From: Pseudomonas sp. CFBP13508 | Lineage (GTDB): Bacteria > Pseudomonadota > Gammaproteobacteria > Pseudomonadales > Pseudomonadaceae | Reading direction: 5' to 3' | NCBI RefSeq assembly: GCF_005233515.1 | Contig: NZ_QFZZ01000008.1 | Location: 1-64,000, forward strand | Length of the DNA stretch: 64,000 nucleotides | Part shown: piece by piece, positions 57,318 through 64,000 of the stretch | Numbering within the stretch: the stretch's first letter is position 1 | How the letters are laid out: the number at the start of each line of letters is the position of its first letter | Position numbers and translations under genes: made by a program | Notes under the pieces: model-generated | What the model was told of the DNA's origin: nothing | What the model saw: only the letters and a program-made list of their open reading frames with translations | The model's database searches: none

Positions 57318-58334
57318 ATGCAAGTGAAACACCTGCTGCTGATCGCCATCCTCGCATTGACCGCTGCTTGCTCATCGAAGGAAGTCGTAGACGAAAACCT
57401 CAGCGAAGCCGAGCTGTATCAGCAGGCTCAGACTGATCTGGACAACAACAGCTACACCAGCGCCACAGCCAAGCTGAAGGCTCTGGAGTCGCGTTATCCG
57501 TTCGGTCGCTACGCCGATCAGGCTCAGCTGGAGTTGATCTACGCCAACTACAAGAACGCCGAGCCGGAAGCTGCAAAGTCTGCCGCCGAGCGTTTCATTC
57601 GTTTGCATCCGCAGCATCCGAACGTGGATTACGCGTACTACCTCAAGGGTCTGACCTCGTTCGACCAGGACGTCGGCCTGCTGGCGCGCTTCCTGCCGCT
57701 GGACATGACCAAGCGCGACCCGGGCGCCGCCCGTGACTCGTACAACGAGTTCGCGCAGCTGACCAGCCGCTACCCGAACAGCCGCTACGCGCCGGACGCC
57801 AAGCAGCGCATGATCTACCTGCGCAACCTGCTGGCGGCCTACGAAATCCACGTCGCTGACTACTACCTGACCCGTCAGGCTTACGTAGCCGCTGCCAACC
57901 GTGGCAAGTACGTGGTCGAGAACTTCCAGGAAACCCCATCGGTCGGCGACGGCCTGGCGGTGATGACCGAGGCTTACCAGCGTCTGCATCTCGACGATCT
58001 GGCGGCCACCAGCCTGGAAACCCTGAAACTCAACTACCCGGATCATCCGAGCCTGCAAGATGGCCAGTTCGTGCCACGCGTAGCCGAGGCCGACAACCGT
58101 TCGTTCCTGAGCAAGGCGACTTTGGGCCTGATCGAATCGCGTCCACCGCTGCCGCCGGGCGAAACCCGCGCCAACCAGGACGTGCAGAAGCAGTTCCAGG
58201 ACGCGAAAGATGCAATCCCGAACGAGCTCAAGCCTAAGGACGAGAACGGCGACGTTATCGAAGAGCCAGAGCCGGAATCCAGCGACACCGATCGCTCGTG
58301 GTTCAGCTACATGACCTTCGGCGTGTTCGACTGA
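57318..58334 (+). CDS. bamD: Outer-membrane assembly lipoprotein BamD
   Basis: BamD is an essential part of the BAM complex that inserts beta-barrel proteins. At 338 residues it has the lipobox LTAAC with lipidated Cys18, then about five TPR units (LYQQAQTDLDNNSYTSATAK, YPFGRYADQAQLELIYANYK). The acidic, proline-rich C-terminal tail of about 70 residues is longer than in E. coli and typical of Pseudomonas. I use the ATG at 57318; the upstream open frame covers the rluD/bamD intergenic region. The hairpin GCCCCG/CGGGGC at 57235-57257 lies in its leader. Confidence 0.94.
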   Translation: MQVKHLLLIAILALTAACSSKEVVDENLSEAELYQQAQTDLDNNSYTSATAKLKALESRYPFGRYADQAQLELIYANYKNAEPEAAKSAAERFIRLHPQHPNVDYAYYLKGLTSFDQDVGLLARFLPLDMTKRDPGAARDSYNEFAQLTSRYPNSRYAPDAKQRMIYLRNLLAAYEIHVADYYLTRQAYVAAANRGKYVVENFQETPSVGDGLAVMTEAYQRLHLDDLAATSLETLKLNYPDHPSLQDGQFVPRVAEADNRSFLSKATLGLIESRPPLPPGETRANQDVQKQFQDAKDAIPNELKPKDENGDVIEEPEPESSDTDRSWFSYMTFGVFD

Positions 58335-58350
58335 TCACACCGGCTGTACG

Positions 58351-58382
58351 AAAAAGGGAGATCTGCGGATCTCCCTTTTTTA
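58351..58382 (+). terminator. Rho-independent terminator of bamD
   Basis: AAAAAGGGAGATC/GATCTCCCTTTTT is a strong stem ending in a T-run. Confidence 0.9.
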
Positions 58383-58460
58383 TTGCCGCGCTTTAATAGG
58401 CTGTGCGCTGATCGGGTCCTTGGCTAAACTGCCGGATCATCAGTCGAAAAGCCGCTCATC

Positions 58461-58694
58461 ATGCTTCGTTTATTGTTCTGGATTGCCCTGATCTTCGCCG
58501 CCATCTGGCTCTGGCGCAAATTCAAGGCCCCCGCCTCGTCCACCCGATCGCCGCGCGAACAGGACGCGCCGCCGATGGTGCGCTGCGCCCACTGCGGTGT
58601 GCACCTGCCCCGCGACCGCGCGCTGGGCAACCAGCAACTGTGGTATTGCAGCCAGGCTCATCTCGAGCAAGGCCCGGGCGCCAGTGGTCGCTGA
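58461..58694 (+). CDS. PP0621 family protein
   Basis: This 77-residue protein has one N-terminal membrane helix (LRLLFWIALIFAAIWLW) and a C-terminal zinc-ribbon-like half with VRCAHCGVHLPRDRAL and WYCSQAH. This family regularly precedes pilS. The link to pilus control is positional only. The pilS GTG lies inside its end, so the two are coupled. Confidence 0.85.
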   Translation: MLRLLFWIALIFAAIWLWRKFKAPASSTRSPREQDAPPMVRCAHCGVHLPRDRALGNQQLWYCSQAHLEQGPGASGR

Positions 58695-60264
58695 GACCGA
58701 CCAAAAACAGGCTCAGCGTCTGCTGCGCCTTTATCACCTGTACCGGTTAAGTGTCGGCATCACCCTGGTGCTGCTGATCTCCAGCAACATGGACAACAGC
58801 CTGCTGACGTCGGCCAACGACGATCTGCTGCGCGGCGGCAGCTGGCTGTACCTGATCATCAACATGCTGCTGGTGGTGTTCCTCGAAAACACCCGGCGCC
58901 CGGCGCAGTTGTTCTCCCTGGCGCTTGTCGATGTGCTGCTGTTGTGCGGCCTGTTCTACGCGGCGGGCGGCGTGGCCAGTGCGCTGGGCAATTTGCTGGT
59001 GGTCTCGGTGGCGATCAGCAACACCCTGCTGCGCCGACGCATCGGCCTGCTGATTGCCGCCATTGCGGCGATCGGCATTGTCGGCCTGAGCTTTCTGCTG
59101 GGGCTCAGCCGCCCTTTGAGCGCCAATGCCTACTTGCAAGCCGGCACCCTCGGCGCGCTGTGCTTTGCCGCCTCGCTGCTGGTACAAGGGTTGATTCGTC
59201 GCCTCGAAGTCAGCGAGACCCTGGCCGAACAGCGCGCCAGCGAGGTGGTCAGCCTGGAGGCGCTGAACGCGTTGATCCTGCAACGCATGCGCACGGGGAT
59301 TCTGGTGCTCGATGAGCAACGCCGGGTGCAACTGGCCAATCACAGCGCGCAGAGTCTGCTCGCCCATAGTCACCTGCAAGGTCATTTGATCGACGAATAT
59401 TCGCCAGCACTGGTCGAGCGTCTGCAACTGTGGCGCAACAACCCGACCTTGCGCCCGCAGAGCCTGAAAATCCCCGGCAATGGCCTTGAGCTGCAACCCA
59501 GCTTCATCGCTCTCGAGCAGAGTCCGAACCAGCAGACGCTGGTGTTTCTCGAAGACCTGGCGCAAATCACCCAACAAGCCCAGCAACTCAAGCTCGCTGC
59601 GCTCGGGCGTTTGACCGCCGGCATCTCCCATGAAATTCGCAATCCACTGGGCGCGATCAGTCATGCCGCGCAGCTGTTGGCCGAGTCCGAGGAACTCGAT
59701 AGCGCAGATCGGCGTCTGACGCAGATTATTCAAGACCACTCCCAGCGCATGAACCGAGTCATCGAAAACGTCCTGCAACTGTCCCGCCGCCAGCAAAGCG
59801 CGCCGCAACGGCTGGACCTCAAGCCGTGGCTGGAAGACTTCGTCGGCGAAACCCGCGAGCAGGCCAATGAGCGCCAGCACATTCATCTGCGAATCAATTC
59901 CGGCGATTTCACCACGCTGATGGACCCCAACCAGCTGCGGCAGATTCTCGACAATCTGATCCGCAACGCCTGGCGTCACAGTGCCCAACTGCACGAGCAG
60001 GCCGACGTCTGGCTGGCACTGTTTGTCGACCCCGAAAGCCAATTGGCAGTGCTCGAAGTGCAGGACAACGGCCCCGGCGTGTCGGCCGATGAACAGGCGC
60101 ATCTGTTTGAGCCGTTCTTCACTACCAGCAGCCAGGGCACCGGCCTTGGCCTTTATCTGTCCCGTGAGCTGTGCGAAAGCAATCAGGCACGCCTAGACTT
60201 CAAATCACGCCAAGGCGGCGGCTGCTTTCGCATCACTTTTGCTCACGGACGGAAACAAAGTTGA
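58684..60264 (+). CDS. pilS: Two-component sensor kinase PilS
   Basis: PilS senses pilin levels in the membrane and phosphorylates PilR. A 526-residue protein from the GTG at 58684, it has six membrane helices in the first about 190 residues, a PAS-like domain (MRTGILVLDEQRRVQLAN), HisKA with His316 (GISHEIRNPLG), and HATPase_c (NLIRNAWRH, GTGLGLYLS). The GTG is inferred from protein length and from overlap with the PP0621 gene by 11 bases; the ribosome site is distant (AAGG, 14 bases), so the start is the least sure part. Confidence 0.92.
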   Translation: MVAETDQKQAQRLLRLYHLYRLSVGITLVLLISSNMDNSLLTSANDDLLRGGSWLYLIINMLLVVFLENTRRPAQLFSLALVDVLLLCGLFYAAGGVASALGNLLVVSVAISNTLLRRRIGLLIAAIAAIGIVGLSFLLGLSRPLSANAYLQAGTLGALCFAASLLVQGLIRRLEVSETLAEQRASEVVSLEALNALILQRMRTGILVLDEQRRVQLANHSAQSLLAHSHLQGHLIDEYSPALVERLQLWRNNPTLRPQSLKIPGNGLELQPSFIALEQSPNQQTLVFLEDLAQITQQAQQLKLAALGRLTAGISHEIRNPLGAISHAAQLLAESEELDSADRRLTQIIQDHSQRMNRVIENVLQLSRRQQSAPQRLDLKPWLEDFVGETREQANERQHIHLRINSGDFTTLMDPNQLRQILDNLIRNAWRHSAQLHEQADVWLALFVDPESQLAVLEVQDNGPGVSADEQAHLFEPFFTTSSQGTGLGLYLSRELCESNQARLDFKSRQGGGCFRITFAHGRKQS

Positions 60265-61607
60265 ATACAAGCCCACGGCAAAAAATTCTAATCGTCGACG
60301 ACGAACCGGATATCCGCGAGCTCCTGGAAATCACCCTGGGACGGATGAAACTCGAGACCTTCAGCGCACGCAATCTGGGCGAAGCTCAGGCGCTGTTGCA
60401 GCGCGAGCACTTTGACCTGTGCCTGACCGACATGCGCCTGCCCGACGGCACCGGGCTGGAGCTTGTGCAACACATCCAGCAACGCGCCCCACACTTGCCG
60501 GTGGCGATGATCACTGCGTACGGCAGCCTGGAAACTGCAATCAATGCGCTGAAGGCTGGCGCGTTCGACTTCCTCACCAAACCGGTGGAACTGCCGCGCT
60601 TGCGCGAACTGGTCAGCTCGGCGCTGCGAATGCCGACAGCGGGCGGCTTGAGCACGGCAATCGAGCGACGCTTGCTGGGCGACTCGCCGCCGATGGCCAA
60701 TCTGCGCAAGCAGATCGACAAGCTCGCACGCAGTCAGGCGCCGGTGTACATCAGTGGTGAATCCGGCAGCGGCAAAGAACTGGTCGCGCGTCTGATCCAC
60801 GAACAAGGTCCGCGCGCCAGCCAACCCTTTGTGCCGGTGAACTGCGGGGCAATTCCATCGGAACTGATGGAAAGCGAATTTTTCGGCCACCGCAAAGGCA
60901 GTTTCACTGGAGCCGTCGAAGACAAGCCGGGGCTGTTTCAAGCGGCCCATGGCGGCACCCTGTTTCTCGATGAAGTCGCCGACCTGCCACTGTCGATGCA
61001 GGTGAAGCTGCTGCGGGCGATTCAGGAAAAAGCCGTGCGCAGCGTCGGCGGCCAGCAGGAAACGGTGGTGGATGTGCGCATCCTTTGCGCCACCCACAAA
61101 GACCTTGAAGCCGAAGTTTCAGCCGAGCGTTTCCGCCAGGATCTGTATTACCGGCTCAACGTCATCGAACTGCGCGTACCGTCCCTGCGCGAACGCCGCG
61201 ACGACATCGAGGCGCTTGCCATGCACGTGCTCAAGCGCCTGGCCAAAGACACCGGACAACCCGAAGCACGCCTGCACCCGCAGGCGCTGGAGGCGCTGAA
61301 GAACTATCGCTTTCCCGGCAATGTGCGCGAACTGGAGAACGTCCTCGAACGCGCGCACACCCTGTGTGAAAACCGCACGATCGAGGCGCAGGATCTGCGT
61401 TTGAGCGAAGGTAATTGCTCGGCGGATGGCACACCGGCCGACCTGACGCAGATCGACAATCTCGAGGATTATCTGGAGAGCGTCGAGCGCAAACTCATTC
61501 TGCAGGCATTGGAGGAAACCCGCTGGAACCGCACGGCGGCGGCGCAGCGGTTGAGTCTGTCGTTTCGGTCAATGCGCTATCGGCTGAAGAAGTTGGGCCT
61601 GGATTAA
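60261..61607 (+). CDS. pilR: Sigma54-dependent response regulator PilR
   Basis: PilR activates pilA transcription with sigma54. A 448-residue protein, it has a receiver domain (Asp57 in LTDMRLPDG), an AAA+ domain with Walker A GESGSGKE and the sigma54 loop in the variant form GSFTGA, and a Fis-type HTH (NRTAAAQRLSLSFRSMRYRL). I place the start at the TTG at 60261, which overlaps the pilS stop (TTGA); no ATG or GTG exists in the right place. The target pilA, with its sigma54 promoter, is 17 kb upstream in this window. Confidence 0.92.
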   Translation: MNTSPRQKILIVDDEPDIRELLEITLGRMKLETFSARNLGEAQALLQREHFDLCLTDMRLPDGTGLELVQHIQQRAPHLPVAMITAYGSLETAINALKAGAFDFLTKPVELPRLRELVSSALRMPTAGGLSTAIERRLLGDSPPMANLRKQIDKLARSQAPVYISGESGSGKELVARLIHEQGPRASQPFVPVNCGAIPSELMESEFFGHRKGSFTGAVEDKPGLFQAAHGGTLFLDEVADLPLSMQVKLLRAIQEKAVRSVGGQQETVVDVRILCATHKDLEAEVSAERFRQDLYYRLNVIELRVPSLRERRDDIEALAMHVLKRLAKDTGQPEARLHPQALEALKNYRFPGNVRELENVLERAHTLCENRTIEAQDLRLSEGNCSADGTPADLTQIDNLEDYLESVERKLILQALEETRWNRTAAAQRLSLSFRSMRYRLKKLGLD

Positions 61608-61612
61608 AGGCC

Positions 61613-61682
61613 CCTTCGCGAGCAGGCTCGCTCCCACATTTGGAATGAGTATTCCTGTGGGAGCGAGCCTGCTCGCGAAGGC
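61613..61682. repeat. REP doublet in the reverse arrangement, copy 8
   Basis: Here the units face the other way: GCGAGCAGGCTCGCTCCCAC comes first and GTGGGAGCGAGCCTGCTCGC second, only about 15 bases apart. All seven other doublets in the window have the opposite order and about 40 bases between units. It lies in the convergent space between pilR and thiO. Confidence 0.95.
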
Positions 61683-61699
61683 AGTCTACCAGCCTCTGA

Positions 61700-62800
61700 C
61701 TAAATACGACCCTCAGGCGCATACGGCGCCGGATCAATGATCGGCGCCCGCCCCAGCATCACGTCGGCAAACAACTGACACGACGCCGGCGCCAGCACCA
61801 GCCCGTTGCGGTAATGTCCGCAGTTCAGCCACAACCCCTCGAACCCGGGCACTCGGCCAATAAACGGAATGCCTTCCGGCGACCCCGGCCGCAGCCCCGC
61901 CCAGTGCCCGACCACTTCGGCATCCGCCAGTGCCGGCAACAATTCGATCGCCGAGGCCTTGAGGCTTTGCAGCGCTACATCGGTCGGCGTCTTGTCGTAG
62001 CCTTCGTGCTCCAGCGTGCTGCCGATCAAAATATGACCGTCACGGCGGGGGATCGCATATCGTCCCTTGGCCAGCACCATGCTCGGTAAAAAATCAGCCG
62101 CGCACTTATAAAGAATCATCTGGCCTTTGACCGGCTCGACCGGCAGCGACAGGTTCAGCGTCTTGAGCAGATCACCGCTCCACGCCCCCGCTGTCAGCAC
62201 AATCTGGTCGCCGTTGATCACGCCCGTCGGAGTCTGCACGCCGACCACGCGCTCGCCCTCGCGGACGAAGCCACTGACTTCGCATTGTTCATGAATCGTC
62301 ACGTTCGGCAGCGCCAGCAGCGCGGCTTTCAGCGATTTGACCAGCCGTGGATTGCGCACGTTGGCGACATCGGCCATGTAGATCGCCCGGCTGAAACCGC
62401 TGCCGAGCACCCGCACCGCGTCATGCGCCGCCGAGATATCCACAGCCCGCAGCGGGCGGTTTTCCCGCTCGGCCCAGGCCAGGGCTTCGGCTTCATCGTC
62501 CAGGTCGAGCCAGTACAGACCGGTGGTGTGCACTTCAGGATCAACCTCGGTGTCAGCAAACAAGCGCTGGCCAAGCTGTGGATAAAAATCCTGCGACCAA
62601 TGCGCCAGTGCGGTGACTGCCGGACTGTAGCGCCACGGGTACAACGGCGAAACGATGCCGCCGCCAGCCCAGGATGATTCCTGGCCGACATTCGAGCGAT
62701 CCAGCAGCACTACGCTGCGCACTTCGGAGGCAAGATTGTAGGCAGTGAGCAGGCCAATCACCCCGCCACCGACAATCACCACTTGCTGTTGCCTGGTCAT
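61700..62800 (-). CDS. thiO: Glycine oxidase ThiO
   Basis: ThiO is an FAD enzyme that oxidises glycine to iminoacetate for the thiazole of thiamine. At 366 residues it has the FAD motif VIVGGGVIGLLTAYNL at the N-terminus, the DAO-family stretch WAGGGIVSPLYPW and the C-terminal GLWLNCGHYRNGLVLAP. It could be a D-amino acid oxidase of the same family; the symbol rests on the family's best-known Pseudomonas member at this location. No other thi gene is near. It is between pilSR and the pilus minor pilin genes. Confidence 0.9.
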   Translation of the reverse strand: MTRQQQVVIVGGGVIGLLTAYNLASEVRSVVLLDRSNVGQESSWAGGGIVSPLYPWRYSPAVTALAHWSQDFYPQLGQRLFADTEVDPEVHTTGLYWLDLDDEAEALAWAERENRPLRAVDISAAHDAVRVLGSGFSRAIYMADVANVRNPRLVKSLKAALLALPNVTIHEQCEVSGFVREGERVVGVQTPTGVINGDQIVLTAGAWSGDLLKTLNLSLPVEPVKGQMILYKCAADFLPSMVLAKGRYAIPRRDGHILIGSTLEHEGYDKTPTDVALQSLKASAIELLPALADAEVVGHWAGLRPGSPEGIPFIGRVPGFEGLWLNCGHYRNGLVLAPASCQLFADVMLGRAPIIDPAPYAPEGRI

Positions 62801-62857
62801 GTTTGATCCAACCGTAAAAAAGACAGTGGGCGCAAAAGGCGCCCGAAAAAGAATGCG

Positions 62858-63259
62858 TCAGCGGCCCCAGCAATCCTTGGCGGTCACTCCGGTGGTCGCG
62901 TTGTTCATGCTTCGCACGCCAGTGTTGGTCAGGGTGAAATCCCCGCACTTGTCGGTCGCCATGGCCGAGCCGGTTTTACGCACCGCAGTCAGCACAAAGG
63001 TCTGGTCGGTCAGCGTCGGGGTGATGGTGTAGAAATCATTGCCCGTGCTCAGCCCGGTGACGCCGGTGTAGACATTGTTGCGGGTATAGAAGCGTTCGAG
63101 GGTCTGCGCCTGCTCCGAGAGCAGCGAGACTACTTCGGCGCGACGGCCCTTCTTCACGTATTCGTTGTAGCTGGGAATGCTGATGGTGAGGATGATCCCG
63201 ATAATCGCGATGACGATCATGATCTCGATCAGGGTAAAGCCTCGGCTGGATCTGCGCAT
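62858..63259 (-). CDS. pilE: Type IV minor pilin PilE
   Basis: This 133-residue prepilin has the leader MRRSSRG, cut before FTLIEIMIVIAIIG. The C-terminal domain (EQAQTLERFYTRNNVYTG, TDKCGDFTLTNTG, KDCWGR) has the two cysteines of the PilE disulfide. Minor pilins prime pilus assembly at the inner membrane with PilY1. It lies 15 bases after pilY1 on the same strand. Confidence 0.93.
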   Translation of the reverse strand: MRRSSRGFTLIEIMIVIAIIGIILTISIPSYNEYVKKGRRAEVVSLLSEQAQTLERFYTRNNVYTGVTGLSTGNDFYTITPTLTDQTFVLTAVRKTGSAMATDKCGDFTLTNTGVRSMNNATTGVTAKDCWGR

Positions 63260-63274
63260 GCCTCAAATTCTCGC

Positions 63275-64000
63275 TTACTGGATTTGTCGCCACATGATAC
63301 GACGGCTGCCGCCGCCACCCTTTTCCACAATGACCGTGACCGCGCCGCTGGTGTCAGTCGTGCCCTTGCGCTCGCCGTTAGCGGAGATGAAGTTCAGGGT
63401 CGGAATGCCGCCGGTAAAAATCACGCCGCTGGATATCGTATCGTTGCTGTCGACTAAACGGTCGCCGGTGGTGTCGATCACGGCATAGTTGAGCATCTTA
63501 CCGTTGAACGCATCCAGTTCGACCAACCTGCCCGTACCAAAGCTCGAACAAGGGTCAGTGGTATCGACGCTGGCAGTGGTGAAAACAACTCGCCCTAAAA
63601 CAATACTGGCTTGGTTGATCACGCGCTCACCAGTCAGCACGTTGTTATACACCAGCGGCAGATACCAGCCTTTCTCTGCCGGATAGGTCGTTTCATTCTG
63701 GCTGGTGGTCAGGAACTGCCCGGAACTGCCGGAGAACGAGCCGGTTATCGCCTGCGCCTGCAAACTGCTGACGGTGATTTGCCCGGCACCACCCTCTGCA
63801 TCCCAGATCGAATAGAACGCCTGCAGATCCTTGTTGCTCTTGTCGGCAGTCTCGTTGAACTTGCCGGTGCCAAAGAACACTTGCTTGCCGCCCTGCGGAT
63901 TATCCGCCAGCAGCGGTTGCGCAGTAATCGGCTGCGTTGCCCCACCCGGGGCTGTAAACAAAGGCTTGCCGGCAAACGCCACGCCCCAGCTTTCTGCCCC
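63275..64000 (-). CDS. pilY1: Type IV pilus tip/adhesin protein PilY1, C-terminal part (cut by window edge)
   Basis: This is the 3' end of pilY1; the first codon is outside the window, so no start is given. The 242 visible residues contain the end of the beta-propeller domain (QVFFGTGKFNETADKSNKDL, GERVINQASIVLGRVVFTT, FGTGRLVELDAFNGKMLNYA) and the C-terminal tail typical of PilY1 (VIVEKGGGGSRRIMWRQIQ). An Asp-rich stretch (DTTGDRLVDSNDT) is a likely calcium-binding loop like those of PilY1 from P. aeruginosa. pilY1 and pilE are cotranscribed; pilY2 is absent between them. Confidence 0.9.
   Translation of the reverse strand, partial: GAESWGVAFAGKPLFTAPGGATQPITAQPLLADNPQGGKQVFFGTGKFNETADKSNKDLQAFYSIWDAEGGAGQITVSSLQAQAITGSFSGSSGQFLTTSQNETTYPAEKGWYLPLVYNNVLTGERVINQASIVLGRVVFTTASVDTTDPCSSFGTGRLVELDAFNGKMLNYAVIDTTGDRLVDSNDTISSGVIFTGGIPTLNFISANGERKGTTDTSGAVTVIVEKGGGGSRRIMWRQIQ

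Noticed and set aside
12572..61682. Repeated 20-25 base units suggesting CRISPR
   Set aside because: Units occur as inverted pairs scattered between genes, not as direct repeats with regular spacers, and there are no cas genes.
61700..62800. TPP riboswitch or thiamine operon at thiO
   Set aside because: No other thi genes and no THI-box-like sequence upstream of 62800; only 57 bases separate it from pilE.

Overview
The window is ordinary chromosomal core sequence of a Pseudomonas, most likely the P. fluorescens group. The gene order (msrQP-pssA-ilvCNB, mrcB, dksA-gluQRS-cbrXAB-crcZ-pcnB-folK-panBC, pilA/pilBCD-coaE-yacG, clpB-pgeF-rluD/bamD, pilSR-thiO-pilE-pilY1) is the Pseudomonas one. GC content is high, with long antisense shadow frames. 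The intergenic spaces carry paired inverted REP repeats of the GTGGGAGCGAGCCTGCTCGC type found throughout fluorescent pseudomonads. I see no phage, insertion sequence, integron, CRISPR array or toxin-antitoxin island.

Layout. (1) 70-6057, minus strand: MsrPQ methionine sulfoxide repair, phosphatidylserine synthase, and the branched-chain amino acid genes ilvBN-ilvC behind a long leader. (2) 6457-10428: a DUF4124 protein, then mrcB (PBP1B) with its TPR lipoprotein activator LpoP and a YqcC protein. (3) 10545-13908: a phosphotransferase/P-loop kinase fusion, a pentapeptide protein, a TfoX-C-like protein and a cyclic-nucleotide-binding protein. (4) 13980-17684: a Fur-controlled PrrF small RNA converging on the heme ABC transporter genes phuTUVW; the receptor (phuR) and phuS are not here. 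(5) 17849-21926: a Rieske protein, sfsA, an aminotransferase, dksA and gluQRS. (6) 22004-27147: the carbon catabolite control module, with cbrX overlapping cbrA, then cbrB, then the CrcZ decoy RNA with a CbrB site, a sigma54 promoter and six A-rich Hfq/Crc motifs. (7) 27314-35421: pcnB, folK, panBC, pgi and acsA, the last with a Crc-type motif at its ribosome site. (8) 35557-40668: an rRNA methyltransferase-like enzyme, a very large DUF748 protein, DUF2845 and BON-domain proteins. (9) 40964-46224: pilA divergent from pilBCD-coaE-yacG. (10) 46232-51912: small conserved proteins, a CbiM-like membrane protein, DUF1780, MOSC, DUF3094, NDH-2 and a chemoreceptor. (11) 52036-52605: a four-tRNA operon (Asn-Pro-Lys-Pro) with a strong promoter and an internal hairpin terminator. 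(12) 52789-58334: clpB with a sigma32-type promoter, pgeF, rluD, bamD. (13) 58461-64000: a PP0621 protein, pilSR, thiO, pilE and the 3' end of pilY1, cut by the window edge.

Functionally the window holds three linked regulatory circuits: iron (Fur, PrrF, heme uptake), carbon (CbrAB, CrcZ, Hfq/Crc, with acsA as a likely local target), and type IV pili (PilSR and sigma54 acting on pilA, 17 kb away). Nothing here looks like a wholly new system. The items most worth following are the leader of ilvB, the orphan phuTUVW set, the glutamate-to-alanine change in the cyclic-nucleotide protein, the divergently arranged REP pair after pilR, and the tRNA operon with a terminator between two of its tRNAs.
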